Positions 1 through 15,541 are shown, counted from the first letter of the stretch. The stretch: DNA of 64,000 bases from Ulva prolifera (GCA_023078555.1 CM041198.1:10607874-10671873), one strand, 5' to 3'. Numbers and translations are program-made. The notes: generated from the sequence alone by a model not told the origin.

Positions 1-2
1 TC

Positions 3-2701
3 CGCCACGTACGAAAGTACGATGCGTCCGCCGTTGTGGACAAGAGGGAGCCTGAGGAGTTTGCGAACTCCTATACGGTTGCCTTCGAGGGGGACGATGA
101 GGGTGAGCGTGTGACTGACGCTGATGTCCCTCCTTTCGCGGCAGAACACACGTATGACGGGGGAGTGTTGCGCCGTCTGCGTGACCAGCTTCATACCCCC
201 CCTGGTCATGGTAGGGTCCCTGTCATGGAAATGACATTCCGGCAGGACAACCCTGAGCCTAGTCCTGCTGTGTACTCTCCGCGATTTGGAGTTGGCTCCT
301 CTGCGGAGATAATCCGGCGTGACCCTTCTCGGGCCACACCGGAAATGGCCAGATCAGCTTTGCATCGCACGCGTGCGACATCCAGAGCTGCTGCTCACCC
401 TGACGTCCCTGTTCCCCCTCGTGTGCGCGGCGAAGTGCATCATCCTGTCGCCACGCCCTCCCGCACTGCGCAGTATATTGTCACGCGCAATGCTCTGTTG
501 CACGACCCTGGTGTAGAAGCTGCGTTCCCTGTTCAAGTGTCTGTCAGTGCGTCTGATGATGACATGGATGAGGACGACGGCAGTCCTGGCATCTATGACG
601 ACAATGATGAACAGCGCATGGACTACACCGTCTCAGACAATGAACGGGCTGCGGCCCATAAGAATCTGGAGGCTCAGCGGGTCCGTTCCGGGAGTAATTC
701 GGCAGCGGCCTCTGCATCTGGCGCGGGGGCAGTTGCTCAGCCCCTGCGAGGAGCCGAGGCGCCAAGGCCTTTCTGGGAGGATGAGCCAGATGAGGTGGAG
801 ACCGGGTCCGAATTAGGGGGAGAGGATCCGGACCCCTCAGCCGCGGTTGGGGTTGATTTGCCTGACGAGGTGAGGGCAATTCCAGCTGCCTTACCTCGTA
901 TTAAAATCAATCCCTTTGTACGCAGACGCCTTGTTCCATTGGCTGCGGATGTAGCAGCTGTACAAATGCATGAGCCTGTGGGCTCTGACATTGCTAGCAG
1001 TGAGACAGTTGTAGCTGCTATTGATGTTTCAACTTGCGATCAGGACACATCAGCCGCGGCTGACTGTGGAGTGTCCTATGCAGGCCTGAAGCCTCAGCAT
1101 GTGGAGTCTGGTGAGCAGCAGAATGCTCAGCGTCGTGGGTCGCGCAGAGCAGCTGCCGCCAGGAAGCAGAAGGCCTCCGACCCTGATATGCCTTCTTTGA
1201 AGGAAGCACTCGCGGGTGCTGACAGGGATGCATGGCTGCGTGCCATGCAGGAGGAGGTAGATGCACTGGGTGAGCACGGAACCTTCGGGTTGTGCTATCT
1301 GCCTGCGGGCAAACGGGCTATCTCGGGCAAATGGGTGCTTAAGATTAAGCGTGGGCCTGCGGGGGAGATTCAGCGCTATAAGGCACGTTATGTAGCGCGT
1401 GGTTTTTCTCAGGTGGAAGGGATCGACTTCTTTGAGACTTGGTCTCCTGTTGGTAGTTATGCGACACTGCGTGTGTTGCTAACAGTTGCTGCTCAGGAAG
1501 ATTTAGAGATTAGGCATATAGACATCCAGTGTGCTTTTCTGAATGGTGAGCTAGAAGAGGAAGTGTTCGTTGAGCAGCCCCCGTTCTTCACTGACGGGAC
1601 AGCACATGTATGGAGATTGCACAAAACCTTGTATGGCCTGAAGCAAGCTGCTCGCGAGTGGCATAAAGCTTTAATAAGGGTCTTAGCTGAGATGGGATTT
1701 GTGTGCGCACAAAGTGATCCCGGACTGTATGTTAGAACATCTGGTCGCTGTTTTATTTTCTTGTGGGTCGACGACTTGTTCATTTTCAGTTGCTCTGCGG
1801 GGCTGCAGGAACTTGTCGATGTCATTCTCACGAAATTCGAAGGCAGAGACCTCGGTGAACTTGTGCGTGATCGCAAGGCCAAAACAATCGTCATGACACA
1901 ACGAAACAAGATCCGGAACTTGCTTGAAAAGTACAGCATGTCTGACTGTCGCAAGTCTCCCACTCCCTTAGTGCCGCGGCAACAACTAAGGAGTGCGAAA
2001 GAGCACCCTGACCTGGAGAAAGCCAGTGCTGCTGAGCATTCCAGGTTCATGAGTGCTGTAGGAAGTATCCAGTATATTGCAGGAGTGACACGACCTGACC
2101 TAAGCTATGTGGCACATGCCCTGGCCCGGCACATGTCTAGTAGTCTGAAGGAACATTGGTCTGCCGTGCAACATGTTCTGAGATACCTGCAGTCCACAAA
2201 GAATTTAGGAATAAAATTTATAGGCTCTGAGGGACACGGGTGTTTGTTAGAGGCCTTTTCAGATGCAGATTTTGCGAACTCTGCTGATCTGAAAAGTGTA
2301 TCTGGTATGGTTATTCGGGTGTATGGGAACTGTGTTCTATGGCGCTCGAAGAAGCAGAGTATAGTGGCTGGGGATACAACAGAGGCTGAACTCATCGCGA
2401 TGAGTGCAACGGCCAACGAGTTAATGTGGGTGAAACAGTTGCTTCTCGATCTGAAGCTCGTCCCACATAAGCCGACTCTGTGGGGTGACAATAAGAGTGC
2501 CAATATCTTGGCTGTGAATGCTGTGTCCACTGACAGATCCAAGCACATTTGTGTGCGGCACTTGCGAGTGCGGGAATATGTCCAGAACTTAAGGTAGCAT
2601 GGGTAGGCACTGTTGATCAATTAGCAGATGTGTTCACTAAAGTGCTGCCCGGACCTGCTTTGCAAGAAGTTCGTAATAAACTCCAGCTAGTGGAGACGTA
2701 G
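3..2701 (+). pseudogene. Copia pol (RT and RNase H part), frameshifted
   Basis: The frame is open from the left edge of the window. The first 380 or so residues are an acidic, low-complexity linker as found between Copia integrase and RT. RT starts near nt 1190 and shows motif A (IDIQCAFLNG) and a catalytic WVDD box near nt 1766, where Copia elements usually have YVDD. RNase H follows at about nt 2250-2590, with acidic residues in SDADFA, TEAEL and WGDNKSA. Two defects are visible. A few residues normally found after DLGEL (the FLG-type segment) are missing near nt 1860. Near nt 2584 the frame shifts: the conserved C-terminal QLADVFTK region continues in another frame to a stop at 2699-2701. 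The product would be cytoplasmic, reverse transcribing the element RNA. Confidence 0.9.
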
Positions 2702-2710
2702 CAGGGTTTA

Positions 2711-2718
2711 TGGGGGAG
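2711..2718 (+). promoter_or_regulatory. Polypurine tract of the Copia element
   Basis: A purine run (TGGGGGAG) sits immediately before the LTR. This is the standard plus-strand primer position for LTR retrotransposons. Confidence 0.75.
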
Positions 2719-3065
2719 TGTCACAATGCATGAGCCTGCGGGCAGCAGCGTGGTGACAGGTGCACCCATGCACGGACGATGTGCGGATCCGGTGCAGGGG
2801 TAAGCCGCCAGCCGTGATTGTCTCGATGTAGCGAGAGAGATCGTGCGAGGGTTTTCCGCCGTCACCTGGAGTGTTCAGTGTGCATATAAGCATGTGCACA
2901 CTGAGATCTGTAACCATTCTTCTTACTGTTTCACGGTATTAGCATCTCCTCTTTCAGTGTTCCTCGGTTCTACCTCTGTGCGCAGCAGGTATGGAACACT
3001 GGCCTCCTGACCTGATCTGATCTGAGACTGCGCGTCTGACCTGACAGCATATAGCATTTCTGACA
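2719..3065 (+). repeat. 3' LTR of the Copia element
   Basis: 347 bp, starting TGTCA and ending TGACA, a perfect 5-bp terminal inverted repeat. A TATA-like box (CATATAAG) lies at 2883-2890. The 5' partner LTR is outside the window, so divergence between LTRs cannot be judged. Confidence 0.85.
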
Positions 3066-3299
3066 CCTACCGCAGCAGATCCTCTGCACTTGGGCAAGTC
3101 AGTCCACCGCGCCTGGCAGGTCAGTTAATTGCTGTAGAAGGGTCACTGCTCGTAGCAGCTTTGGTTCACTGCTGCGGCCGGTTCTCTGCGTCTGGCAAGT
3201 TAGTTCACTGCGTTGTTTCCTTGACCGTGGCATGGCATCTGGTACGCTGTATGTCTCTCCCTCCCCCGTGCTATGTGAACACTTTGAGTCTTTACTCCT

Positions 3300-4050
3300 T
3301 ACTCCGTGCATATCACGTGTCATATTGCATCTCTCGATATTCCAGGTTCTGCGCACATGGCCGGTCATTACTGTATCTCTTTGGTCACATCTATATGCAC
3401 ATGGCCAGTCCTTGTGTCTGCCCATGGTTCTGTTCTCATATGCATGGCAATTCACTGTTGTGATTCTCTACTCATGGCTCTGTGCCCATGTCCAGTCATT
3501 GCTGTATCCTGCTGTCCATGGCTTCAACCCCTGGCCGGTCGTTGCCGTGTCTCTCTGGTCATGGCTCTGCGTCCATGACATTATCGTTAATTATATCATT
3601 GATATTTTTTTTCTGCTTCCCTGCTCAAGGCAGGACATTGTTGGATCTCGCTGCGCGTGGCTCTGTGCCCATGGCCTGTCGTTGGTATCTCTCTGCTCTG
3701 CTCATGGTGCACCCATGGCAGGTCATAAATTCGTTTCTCTATTCGAACTGATCGTGGCTCTTTGCCCATGGCAATTCATTGTTGTAAGCCTCGGGTAATG
3801 GCTCTGTGCCCATGGCTGTTCAATGTTCTATCTGTTTCTCTTGGCTCCTCGCCCGTGGCAGGTCATCGCTTTATCTCTCAGCTAATTTCTGTGTTCGCGT
3901 TTGTTGTTGTACCTCTCGGCCCAGATGGCAAGTCATTGTTGTATCTCTGCCCTCGGCAGTTCAGTGCTCCTTTGCCCACGGCTGGATTTCGCCCATTCCT
4001 GCGGCGTGTGCTAGTCCTGCCTGCCCATGGCAGGCCAATGTTCAGGCCCC
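3300..4050 (+). repeat. Degenerate ~50-bp repeats with CCATGGCAGGTCATTG core (copy 1)
   Basis: Irregular tandem units share cores such as GCCCATGGC, GGTCATTG and TATCTCTCTG. The same array occurs, longer, at 19880-22260. Confidence 0.7.
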
Positions 4051-4285
4051 GTCAGGCTTGGCACCTGACATACTGCTCTGCTCATTGGCAAATTGATTCT
4101 GCTGTTCTGCTCCATAAGTCAACTGATTCTGTGCTGGCTTAGCATGTTTAAACAATTGTGGACCGTCACCCCGTGTCCTGCTCTGTAGACTGTATAGCAT
4201 TGCCCTCGTGGAGCTTCCCTTTTGCCTAAATCTGTGGCGTTCTCAACGTTGCAGCGCCTTTCAGTAGCTGAATAGCCTCTTATAT

Positions 4286-4508
4286 CTCAGCTCGCTGCTG
4301 CAGCTGGTCCACGCTCCTCTGCACCTGGGCAGGTCTCAGCTCGCTGCCGCAGCAGGTCCTCGCTCTTCTGCACCTTGGCAGGCTCAGCTCACTGCCGCAG
4401 CAGGTCCACACTCCTCTGCACCTGGGCAGGTCTCAGCTCGCTGCCGCAGCAGGTCCACGCTCCTCTGCACCTGGGCAGACTCAGCTCGCTGCCGCCGCAG
4501 GTCCTCGT
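4286..4508 (+). repeat. 48-49 bp minisatellite, about 4 units (copy 1)
   Basis: Units begin CTCAGCTCGCTGCCGCAGCA and end CTGCACCTGGGCAG. The same unit is repeated about 11 times at 22506-23074. Confidence 0.85.
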
Positions 4509-5443
4509 TGTGGTGGCGTATTGATGTATTGTAATTCTGTTTGCAACCAGCTCATGTCTTGTCTGGTCTAATGTTGAGTCTCTAGACCGAATCTGATGCT
4601 CGCGATATGCCACAGTACATAATCAGCCAGCAGTGAGAGTCTTCGTTAGGTGTCATCCCTGCTACTGAAATAGCAGTCAGTAGCTCGTCAAATGTCTGTA
4701 CGCACGCAAAGCCTGTTGATGTGGTGCTGACACCAGCAGGAGCAATAGATCTGAGGGGCAACTGATCATGATTCGCATTGCTTGCTTCAGCGATACATTT
4801 CCTGTGCCTAGGCCGAGGTCGGGAGTGATGTGTATTTCCGGCAGACCCAGCAGCAGCCATGTTGTGGCGACCGGCGCCGCGCAGCACAGATTGTCTGATT
4901 TTAATTAAGTGTCTCACAGCCCATAAAGTCAGGGGCAGTTGCATAGATCGGAGCCTCCTCTTGGCTACAGCCCGCCTCCAGATAGAAAACTGCCGGCAAC
5001 TTGACTTTGTGCCATGTACTGGGCTTCAGTGATTCGATTGACAGCTATTCCATTTGAGGTCCGTAACACATTCATTTGGGATTCCTGAGCTGGAGTTTGT
5101 AGCACCATCGTCTAAATCCTGGTGCTCCGTCAGGCTCATGTCGGCACCGTACTGCCCAGAGTCCGTTTCCTATCCTGCCCAAATACATCATCTCCTTTCT
5201 GCTATAGCAACGCTATGAAATCTGTTCTGTCGATGACATTCCTGGTCGCTTCCGTGCTTCCGCTTCGAGACGGACTGACTGCTGCAACAACCATCGGTAT
5301 CCGCGCCCTCGCCGCGCAACTTCCGCTCGTCGAAATCAAACGCGTGAATCTCAGTATATGTGTCAACTGTACTGCTCCGTCTTCAAGTTGGCCGGTGCTG
5401 TAGCCTGTATCCTCTTGGTGCCATACTCCTACCCAATCTTGCT
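4509..5443. other. Unassigned interior of copy 1
   Basis: Holds a 120-codon minus-strand frame (4582-4944) and a 93-codon plus frame (5122-5403). Neither resembles a family I recognise. By position this is the counterpart of 23075-23926 in copy 2, but similarity is not evident by eye. Confidence 0.4.
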
Positions 5444-5636
5444 GCGATTCTTATGAAGCTGGACATGTAGACTTCATGCAGGATCAGCAACGAACGATGC
5501 TGTGCTTGTTTGTCTCTTCCCTACATGTACTTGTCTGTTATGTCATGTTCAGTACTCGACTTTGAGCTGACTCCTGGCCTCGTTATCTCGAGGCGCCCTT
5601 GCGCCCTCGTGCCGTCATGACGCGTCAGTGTAAGTG
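5444..5636 (+). repeat. B repeat, diverged third copy (B3)
   Basis: Matches the 189-bp B repeats at 17958-18146 and 23927-24115 along its length, with roughly 90% identity by eye and a 10-base insertion near its right end. It marks the right end of copy 1, and the GTGTAAGTG right-end sequence is preserved. Confidence 0.8.
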
Positions 5637-8600
5637 CCTGTCGTCCAACAACGGGAGTGTATACGTCGGCAGCGCGCGCCGCCAGGCCACGACGTGTACT
5701 GTTTCAGAGGTTGCCGTGTACACGCGTGCACCATCCACAACGTCTGCAATTTCACGGCCGTTCCGTTCAGTTGTTCGGATCGTTCGACTCCCATCGTAAT
5801 GATGTGTTGTTTGACATGAGCATAGGCTTATGGTGACTTGACATCAGCGAGATGCCAAGATAGCACGACCGCATCACGGAGACCAAGTACAGAAACGAGT
5901 ACAGGTCTTCGATTGCATTCCACGTGCCATGCGCACCCATGTTTCAGACTCGAAAGCAACATTCTAAAGCTAAAAAGTCTACTGCATGCAATTGGGTATG
6001 GGAATGACGATGAACTTCATCGGATGAAGTCCCCGCAGGCTGCGGGGCCCGGGGCCGCAGCTGCAGGCGCTGAGCAGAGCTGACGCCTTGCGACACAAGA
6101 AACGCTGCATCAACCGATCCATAATAACGAAAGACCACGGAGCCTGGCACTACGCTTTCTGTTGTTTTTAAGCTTCCTGAATGAAGCCGTCGTGTTGCGA
6201 AACTGTGCTCGACTGCTGCTGCGTGACTGCCGCTTCATTCGCGAATGTGGTCCCTGCTTCCAATTACTGGAACTGCAGGACACGAAACATGGCCCTGGCT
6301 ACTGTGATCCGTCTACATGGGTCTGATCTACGAACACTGCTGCTTCTGTTTCGACATACAACGTCCCTGAGCATCGTTGAGCCACCGACAACTGCAAAAA
6401 GTTGAAACGCTGTTTGCGATTGAATTAATCAACACGATCCTTCTTGTGCATATATGTGATGGCAAACGCAAATCATCTCGCCGGGCACCCGGTACAACAT
6501 CATGCGAAACCAAACAATCTCTACGTCGCGAGGCCTCACTCCAGTCACAGATTTGGATACCACAACTCAATGCGGTGCAATACATAAGAAGGTCACACGA
6601 ATCAGGCACCGAAATTTGAAATGAAGATCATATGCGGCAGCGCCACATGTACACCTTCTGCTTGCACAGCCACACGTGCGCAGTGTCGTCCATGCATGTC
6701 AAGGCACCGTCCGCTCGTCTAGACGCAACCGCCGACTGTGGTGGTGGATATCTAAAGCCAAAATGACGCTTGCATATCAGTCTACACAGCATACCGCAGT
6801 GGCCAAAAGTTTCAGTGGATACATCAGGCATGACGCTGACCGACCGTGCTCACAGAAGCAGTCGCGGCGACGTAGCTGACAATAAAGGCGTTTCAAGAAG
6901 AAGTTCTGCCTTCACTGTATTGCTTTAGCTGACTGCATACATTGCTCGGTAAATCGTTGTGTTCCTTAGACTGGACGGACTTGCCCTTGTTAGCACGCAA
7001 CAGCCACAGCGGTACCCACCCGCTGCCGGCTGTCTGACTCTATAAGTATATTGAAAGTGCGAATCTTTATTGTTTCATTCGTGGGGTCGTGGACATTGCT
7101 GCCGCCCACAGGCTTGTCCGAGATGTGCAACTACTTTCCTGATCGTGTAGACGCCCATGGGCCAACATCGTGCGGTCATATATGACACTCGCTACAGCAA
7201 ATTGTTTCCTATGAAACATTCAGTGCGATGTCATTGCTTCAGATCAGCGGTGGAGCCCGATCGTGCGAAAACCGATGGCATTGCTTGCCGATAGAGCAAG
7301 GGTCCGAGCGCGTTCCTGTCCAAAGCAGCATTGCCGTCAGAATCTAGAGAGATTTTTCTTTTATTGTGTGTTGTAGCCGCATGGCGACAAAGGCTTTTGG
7401 CGATGCGGACAGCCTGCAACAGCTTTGGCACGTCACCCGTCCAGACGCTAGCGTGCCATCACTCTAACGTGGCCGGCTGTGGAACTTTATGTGCGTGTTG
7501 CAGTACATCTGTTTGTTTAGCAGAAGGTTGCGTTGCTCTTGTTTTGCGTGGCTCGTTGTCGACACAACAGTTTTCCGCAGGTTCCGGACGACAACAGTAG
7601 TGAAACTTCTCGGGAACCACAAATGTTGACTCTTGAGCTGTTCCTGTTTGTCATGGGATGCCAATTCCAGGTGTGAGCCTGTGTTGGAGTCGGCACGAAC
7701 ACAGATGCCAAGTTCGGAAGCTGCTCCACACTATACCCTCACGCTAGCATTAGCTTGACCCCGCAGAAAGCGCTTATGTGTTGTCATGTTTGGCATGCTC
7801 ACCGCATGCAGGCATCATATGCCACTATCCAGGCGGCATCCTCCTGGCTGGCGGACCATCAAATGACCACATGCATGTGCATGCACGCCGCCTGGATTCA
7901 GCTGTCAGCCACGTCCGCATGGCTGTGTTGCATGCGAACCGCAAACATTGCACATTGCAAATTGCGGAGTTGACTGCGGCAGGTGCAGTCAGTCAGGTCA
8001 CGTAGTGTGGACAGGTGAGCCATGCGCCGTCAGCATAGCCACGAGTGGCAATGCTGACGGGCATGGCGACCGTCCAACACTGAGTGGCCTGCTGGCCACC
8101 AACCCCCAACCTTGTACCGCCACTCAACAAAGCCACTCAAGAAAGCGATCTCACGATCATCACAACCCACAGATGCCGCGGGGCACAGACACCGCGGCCG
8201 CGGCCGGAATTGGAGGGTCATGACACTGCAACGAGTACACGGCGTGTACATTCGGTAACCGCGAGCACACACACACCGTGTGTGTGTGTGGCGAGGGGGA
8301 CCATTGCTGCCTGATGACGCCACCACTGCCGGCTGGTGTCCTGGAACATTCGGGTATGGCACTACCCCTTACTGTACCAATTTCATGGCAGTTGTGCTGG
8401 CCTGCAGATCTGGCTTGCGTAGGTCCTGTAGCTGCCAATCGGCGCAGTGCTGCACAGCGCTGACGCCGGCCCCTTCTGTGTAATCTGTGATAAGCAAGGG
8501 AAGTGAAAGTACCAGCCATGTCCTGATTGGACCTGAACCACTCTGAAAACCGTGAGCACATGTGTTGAACTGGTCGAACCTTGAAGAGTCACACTCCCCC

Positions 8601-10839
8601 GACATCTGCAGCTATATATAGTTCTGAACATCTGGCTTCAGTGGAGCCCTGAATACATATAGCGTGCCAATGCCCCTTTGCTCCCCTACACAACGGCAGC
8701 CACAGTGGCGGCTATCGCTGTACACAGCCGGCTTGGAGAGCGCTGGCGTCCATGATGCATCTGCATTGCCGGGAATTGCCGGCTCTTCCCGAACCCGTGC
8801 CCCGCCATCGCTGTGGGCCAACATGGCTGCCCAAAAACCTCGACGATCAAAATCAGCCATGAACAGAACGCCCACAATCAGCCATCAACAAAACAAAGAC
8901 ATGCTCAACTGTTGCCCGTGAGATGGTTGTGGCTGGTGTGGGCTTGACAACAGCAACAGGGTTGCTGTATTACAATCAAGCCGAACTCATGCAGGCTTCT
9001 TGGAAACTTAAGCTGCCATGATTAAGAGTTGATTGCAACATCTGATGTTTATCCAAAGTGATTCTGCCACCTGCCCCAGTGGCAAACCGTGCTTGGCATG
9101 TTTCAGCCGCCGCAAATCTGGTGCGGCAGTTGCTCGCATGGCCTGGTCGTCATGACAGTGCCTCTGGTGCTGCATGGACTGATGTAGCGGTTGTACTTGC
9201 TTTGGAAGTTGATGGTGTTCCTGGGGATGCGGGGATTTCGGTTGTTGCTGTCCACCCGTCCCTTCTTTCAGATTCGGCTCGTGTAATTGCTTCCTGTGGG
9301 GCCACCCAGAGTCTGCAACAGTTCATAGCTTGGACGCTTTGTTCGGTCCCGGACATCGGACTTGGAAATCATCCCTGTCGATAAGGCTGTGTATACATGC
9401 ATACGTGTTGCACCTGCTGGCACGTGCAGGTCTAGGATTGACCTGCATTTCTTCACTATAGTGCGGGCATACATGCCGATCTGACCGCGTTTGCAGGCGA
9501 TGCATGAGGCCATCATACTTCTGACAGGTGCAAAGCCTATCAGATCAGTAAGGAAGCAGTTCCAACAAAATGATACTTTAGGCCATGCATGCTACACGTG
9601 TTTCCTGCAGAGACAATAAAAATCCGCACTGCCGAGACCTGCATCTCAGGACGACACTCCCGTATATGCACACGACTGCACAATTGCAGCAGTGACACTG
9701 CATTGCACCGGGTCCCACACCAAATCAGGCGCACTTCAGCACACACGGCGGCAGGCGGCCCCTGTACAGCCCCTCGTCCCCAACCCGCTCTGCTCGTGCA
9801 ACATCTTGACGGCAATACTGCGCCCATTGGTCGAACTGGCGGCAGCAGCACAGTGCATCCGCATGCACCCAGAAATGACAGGATACGTAGCCAACTCCAG
9901 CCCTCTTGTGGGCACACAAGGATCATGCAATGCAGTGTTGGGGACAAGGCCTGGGGTACCCGAGGCTGTAGTATAAAGGCTCCAGGGTCGGGCGAGTGCC
10001 GCCGGGACAGCATGTTGGAGGTGTGTGGATGCAAATTACAAGGGCAAAAGAGGCAGGTAGCGGCAGAGCATCCGCACACATCACTGGAACTGAACACTGC
10101 ACACGCAAGCCACCGCCGCCACTCCACATATATATAGGATATTCCCCGGGTCCCTGCAGCACGCCCACACCGCCCACGCACAAAATGCCTTCAGTTGATC
10201 CTCCACCCATCCACTTCCACACACACGCAACCACCGCCCACACGCGCACACACCCACCCCACATAGCAGCACTCCAGAGAACTCCACCGCACGCGCGACT
10301 GGGGCGGCCAAACACAGTAACACCTCGCGGCCACCGACAGGCACAAAAGTTGCAAGGGGCCCCAGCCCCAAAACCTAAAAGCAGGGCTACACAATGCTCC
10401 TTTTGGCAATCGGGATTTCCGGTAAACATATAGCTTCGCCACCGACCTGTAACGGCCGCAAATGGACCAAGGAACCTGTCGCAGGCACCGTGCATGATGT
10501 TGACAGCAGTACAGCACCTACACACCCTCGCCAACAGTTTCCCAACCTCCTTAATGGACATGCCCATGTCATCATCGTCTGGAGCCAACTGTAGCGCTTC
10601 TGGTCGCCAAGATCAGCAACCTGGGCACGGCGCTCATGCCAGTGCTTGTCGATGGTAACATGCACGGTGCCTCACATAGCTTCTCGAAATTCAGCTTACG
10701 TAATAGCGAACTAAAGTAAATACATCAACATGTAACGCATAACGCTGGGTTTCTGGGTACTCATCTAGGTATAATTTATCATGGATTTTCGGGGTGACTG
10801 ACCCAACAAAGATTAGAAGTTTCAGACCAAGACCCCATG
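5637..10839. other. Gene-poor region
   Basis: No frame resembles a known protein and no convincing exon chain is seen. Frames here are short and overlap on both strands, for example 9540-10181 minus against 9589-10137 plus. Bases 10140-10320 are C/A-rich low-complexity sequence. Probably decayed repeats. Confidence 0.5.
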
Positions 10840-10881
10840 TAACGCTGGCCTCGATGTCGAATGACTTAATTTAGTACGGTA
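10840..10881 (+). repeat. Short dispersed repeat, copy 1
   Basis: Begins TAACGCTGGCCTCGATGTCG and ends TTTAGTACGGTA. The same stretch occurs at 57000-57041 with a few changes in the middle. Family unknown. Confidence 0.7.
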
Positions 10882-11157
10882 AAACAGCAGCTTGCATACG
10901 CTTGCGCGGCTGCCCGCCGCCGGGATCTCCGGTGAGCCGCTAGCGCACACAGGGCAATGCTGGTGCCGGCTGCGCCGGCTCCCGGGATTTGCCAAACTTT
11001 CGCCCATTTTAACGGGATCCCGACCGGGATGAACAGCCCTGCCCGAAACCCCTCCCTCTCCCACACCCGCCACAGAGCAGAGCTGCCTCTGAGCGTCTTG
11101 CGACTCAACTCCAGCATCACCGAGCAGCACGAAATCTACCGCTGATACCGCGGCACG

Positions 11158-11451
11158 TCAGGGCCATGCCAATGGAAGGACGCCCCGGCAGGCGTGCCTG
11201 CCGCCCCGGTCTACATCCCTGCCACAGGCAATGCAGGCACTCGCAGCGCCGCCCATCGCAGGGATGTAGAGCGGGGCAGCAGAGAACTCTGAGAGGTGGT
11301 GTAGGGCGGGCAAAGCCCGACGGCCCACCGCTCTGGCCATATGGCCAGGGAACGGCGCTTGGTCATCGGTCGGGACCGCAAGTTTAGTCAAAACTGCCTT
11401 GCCCGCGTGACATGCCATCAGTGAGACCGCAGTGCTCACCTGGTGGGCCAC
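11158..11451 (-). pseudogene. LINE relic (3' end of endonuclease ORF)
   Basis: The minus-strand translation contains CHAGKAVLTKL, then VP-DD, then GH. This matches RHAGKAVLTGL, VP-DD and GH at the C-terminus of the LINE ORF ending at 53273. Only this tail is recognisable, so the piece is a decayed fragment of the same LINE family. Confidence 0.6.
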
Positions 11452-11467
11452 TGCGCGGCAGAGCCAG

Positions 11468-15002
<3,535 letters not shown>

Positions 15003-15291
15003 GTGAATGAGTGAGTGGATTTGCAAGTGCATTCCTAGCAACGGCTCGATGCCCGGCCTCTGTCCTTTGTAACAACATTTTGGATTTGCGAGTGGATTCC
15101 GAGAAACGGCTCACAATGTCCGCACGCATGCACGCACACACACAATACTGGCAGAGGCAGGTACTGCCGGTAGGGCTGTGGTACGAGCTCGTGCCCAGCC
15201 TTGTTCCATGAATGCGTGCATGGGTTTGAGAATGGATTCCGGGCACCGATAGCATGCCCGGCCTCTGTCCTTTGTAACCACATACAACGCG
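15003..15291 (+). repeat. Three copies of a ~75-bp dispersed repeat
   Basis: Copies lie at about 15003-15077, 15078-15119 (partial) and 15211-15291. Shared parts are GGATTTGCAAGTG, ATTCCGAGAA and ATGCCCGGCCTCTGTCCTTT. A fourth copy is in an NRPA2 intron at 27022-27099. Family unknown; could be a small SINE-like or satellite-derived unit. Confidence 0.75.
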
Positions 15292-15442
15292 CCCTGGTGT
15301 ACGGTTGAAAGGGCCAGTTCGGAAACCCAAGCGTGGCATGATTGGACGGGACATGATCATGCCTGCCTGCCATGGCAGGTCCAGTGCGCTTGCGGCTGGC
15401 GCCTGCCGGTGCACCGCGATGCTGGGAGTCCGAAGTATGGCG

Positions 15443-15541
15443 CCAGCCGACGTGACGCCGGCAGGGCCTTCAGGTGATTGCGACACGAGTCATGTCACAT
15501 GACTAAATATCGGGCTGCCGGCGTCACGTCGCGTCGGCTGG
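15443..15541. repeat. Inverted repeat with inner palindrome
   Basis: The left arm 15443-15464 (CCAGCCGACG then TGACGCCGGCAG) pairs with 15515-15541, whose arm carries 5 extra bases. Between them AGTCATG/CATGACT at about 15488-15505 forms a second small palindrome. It lies close to the left end of the hAT element but outside its target-site duplication. Confidence 0.8.

Larger units (their letters stand above)
1..3065 (+). mobile_element. Ty1/Copia-type LTR retrotransposon, 3' part
   Basis: The window opens inside a Copia-order retrotransposon: pol reading frame (integrase tail, RT, RNase H), a polypurine tract and one 3' LTR. The 5' LTR, primer-binding site, gag, protease and integrase core lie to the left, outside the window. 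The right boundary at 3065/3066 is supported in two ways. The LTR has TGTCA...TGACA ends. Homology to the second copy of another element (3066 onward matches 21263 onward) begins exactly at the next base, so the retrotransposon is nested in that element. The pol frame has a frameshift and an apparent small deletion, so this copy is probably inactive. Confidence 0.9.
3066..5636 (+). mobile_element. Partial copy of the split-repeat YR element (copy 1)
   Basis: From the Copia boundary onward this stretch follows the right part of the element at 17558-24115. Bases 3066-4200 closely match 21263-22400, a degenerate repeat region. Both copies then have the same GTAGCTGAATAGCCTCTTA lead into a 48-49 bp minisatellite. 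The stretch ends with a diverged B repeat at 5444-5636. Bases 4510-5440 do not obviously match 23075-23926. No recombinase is present, because the left part of this copy is displaced to the left of the Copia element, outside the window, or lost. Short + strand frames in this region are repeat translations, not genes. Confidence 0.75.

Noticed and set aside
4286..4508. Possible CRISPR-like array of regular repeats
   Set aside because: Units are contiguous tandem repeats without spacers, in a eukaryotic repeat element.
9540..10181. 213-codon minus and 182-codon plus overlapping frames
   Set aside because: They overlap each other, match no family and have low-complexity composition.
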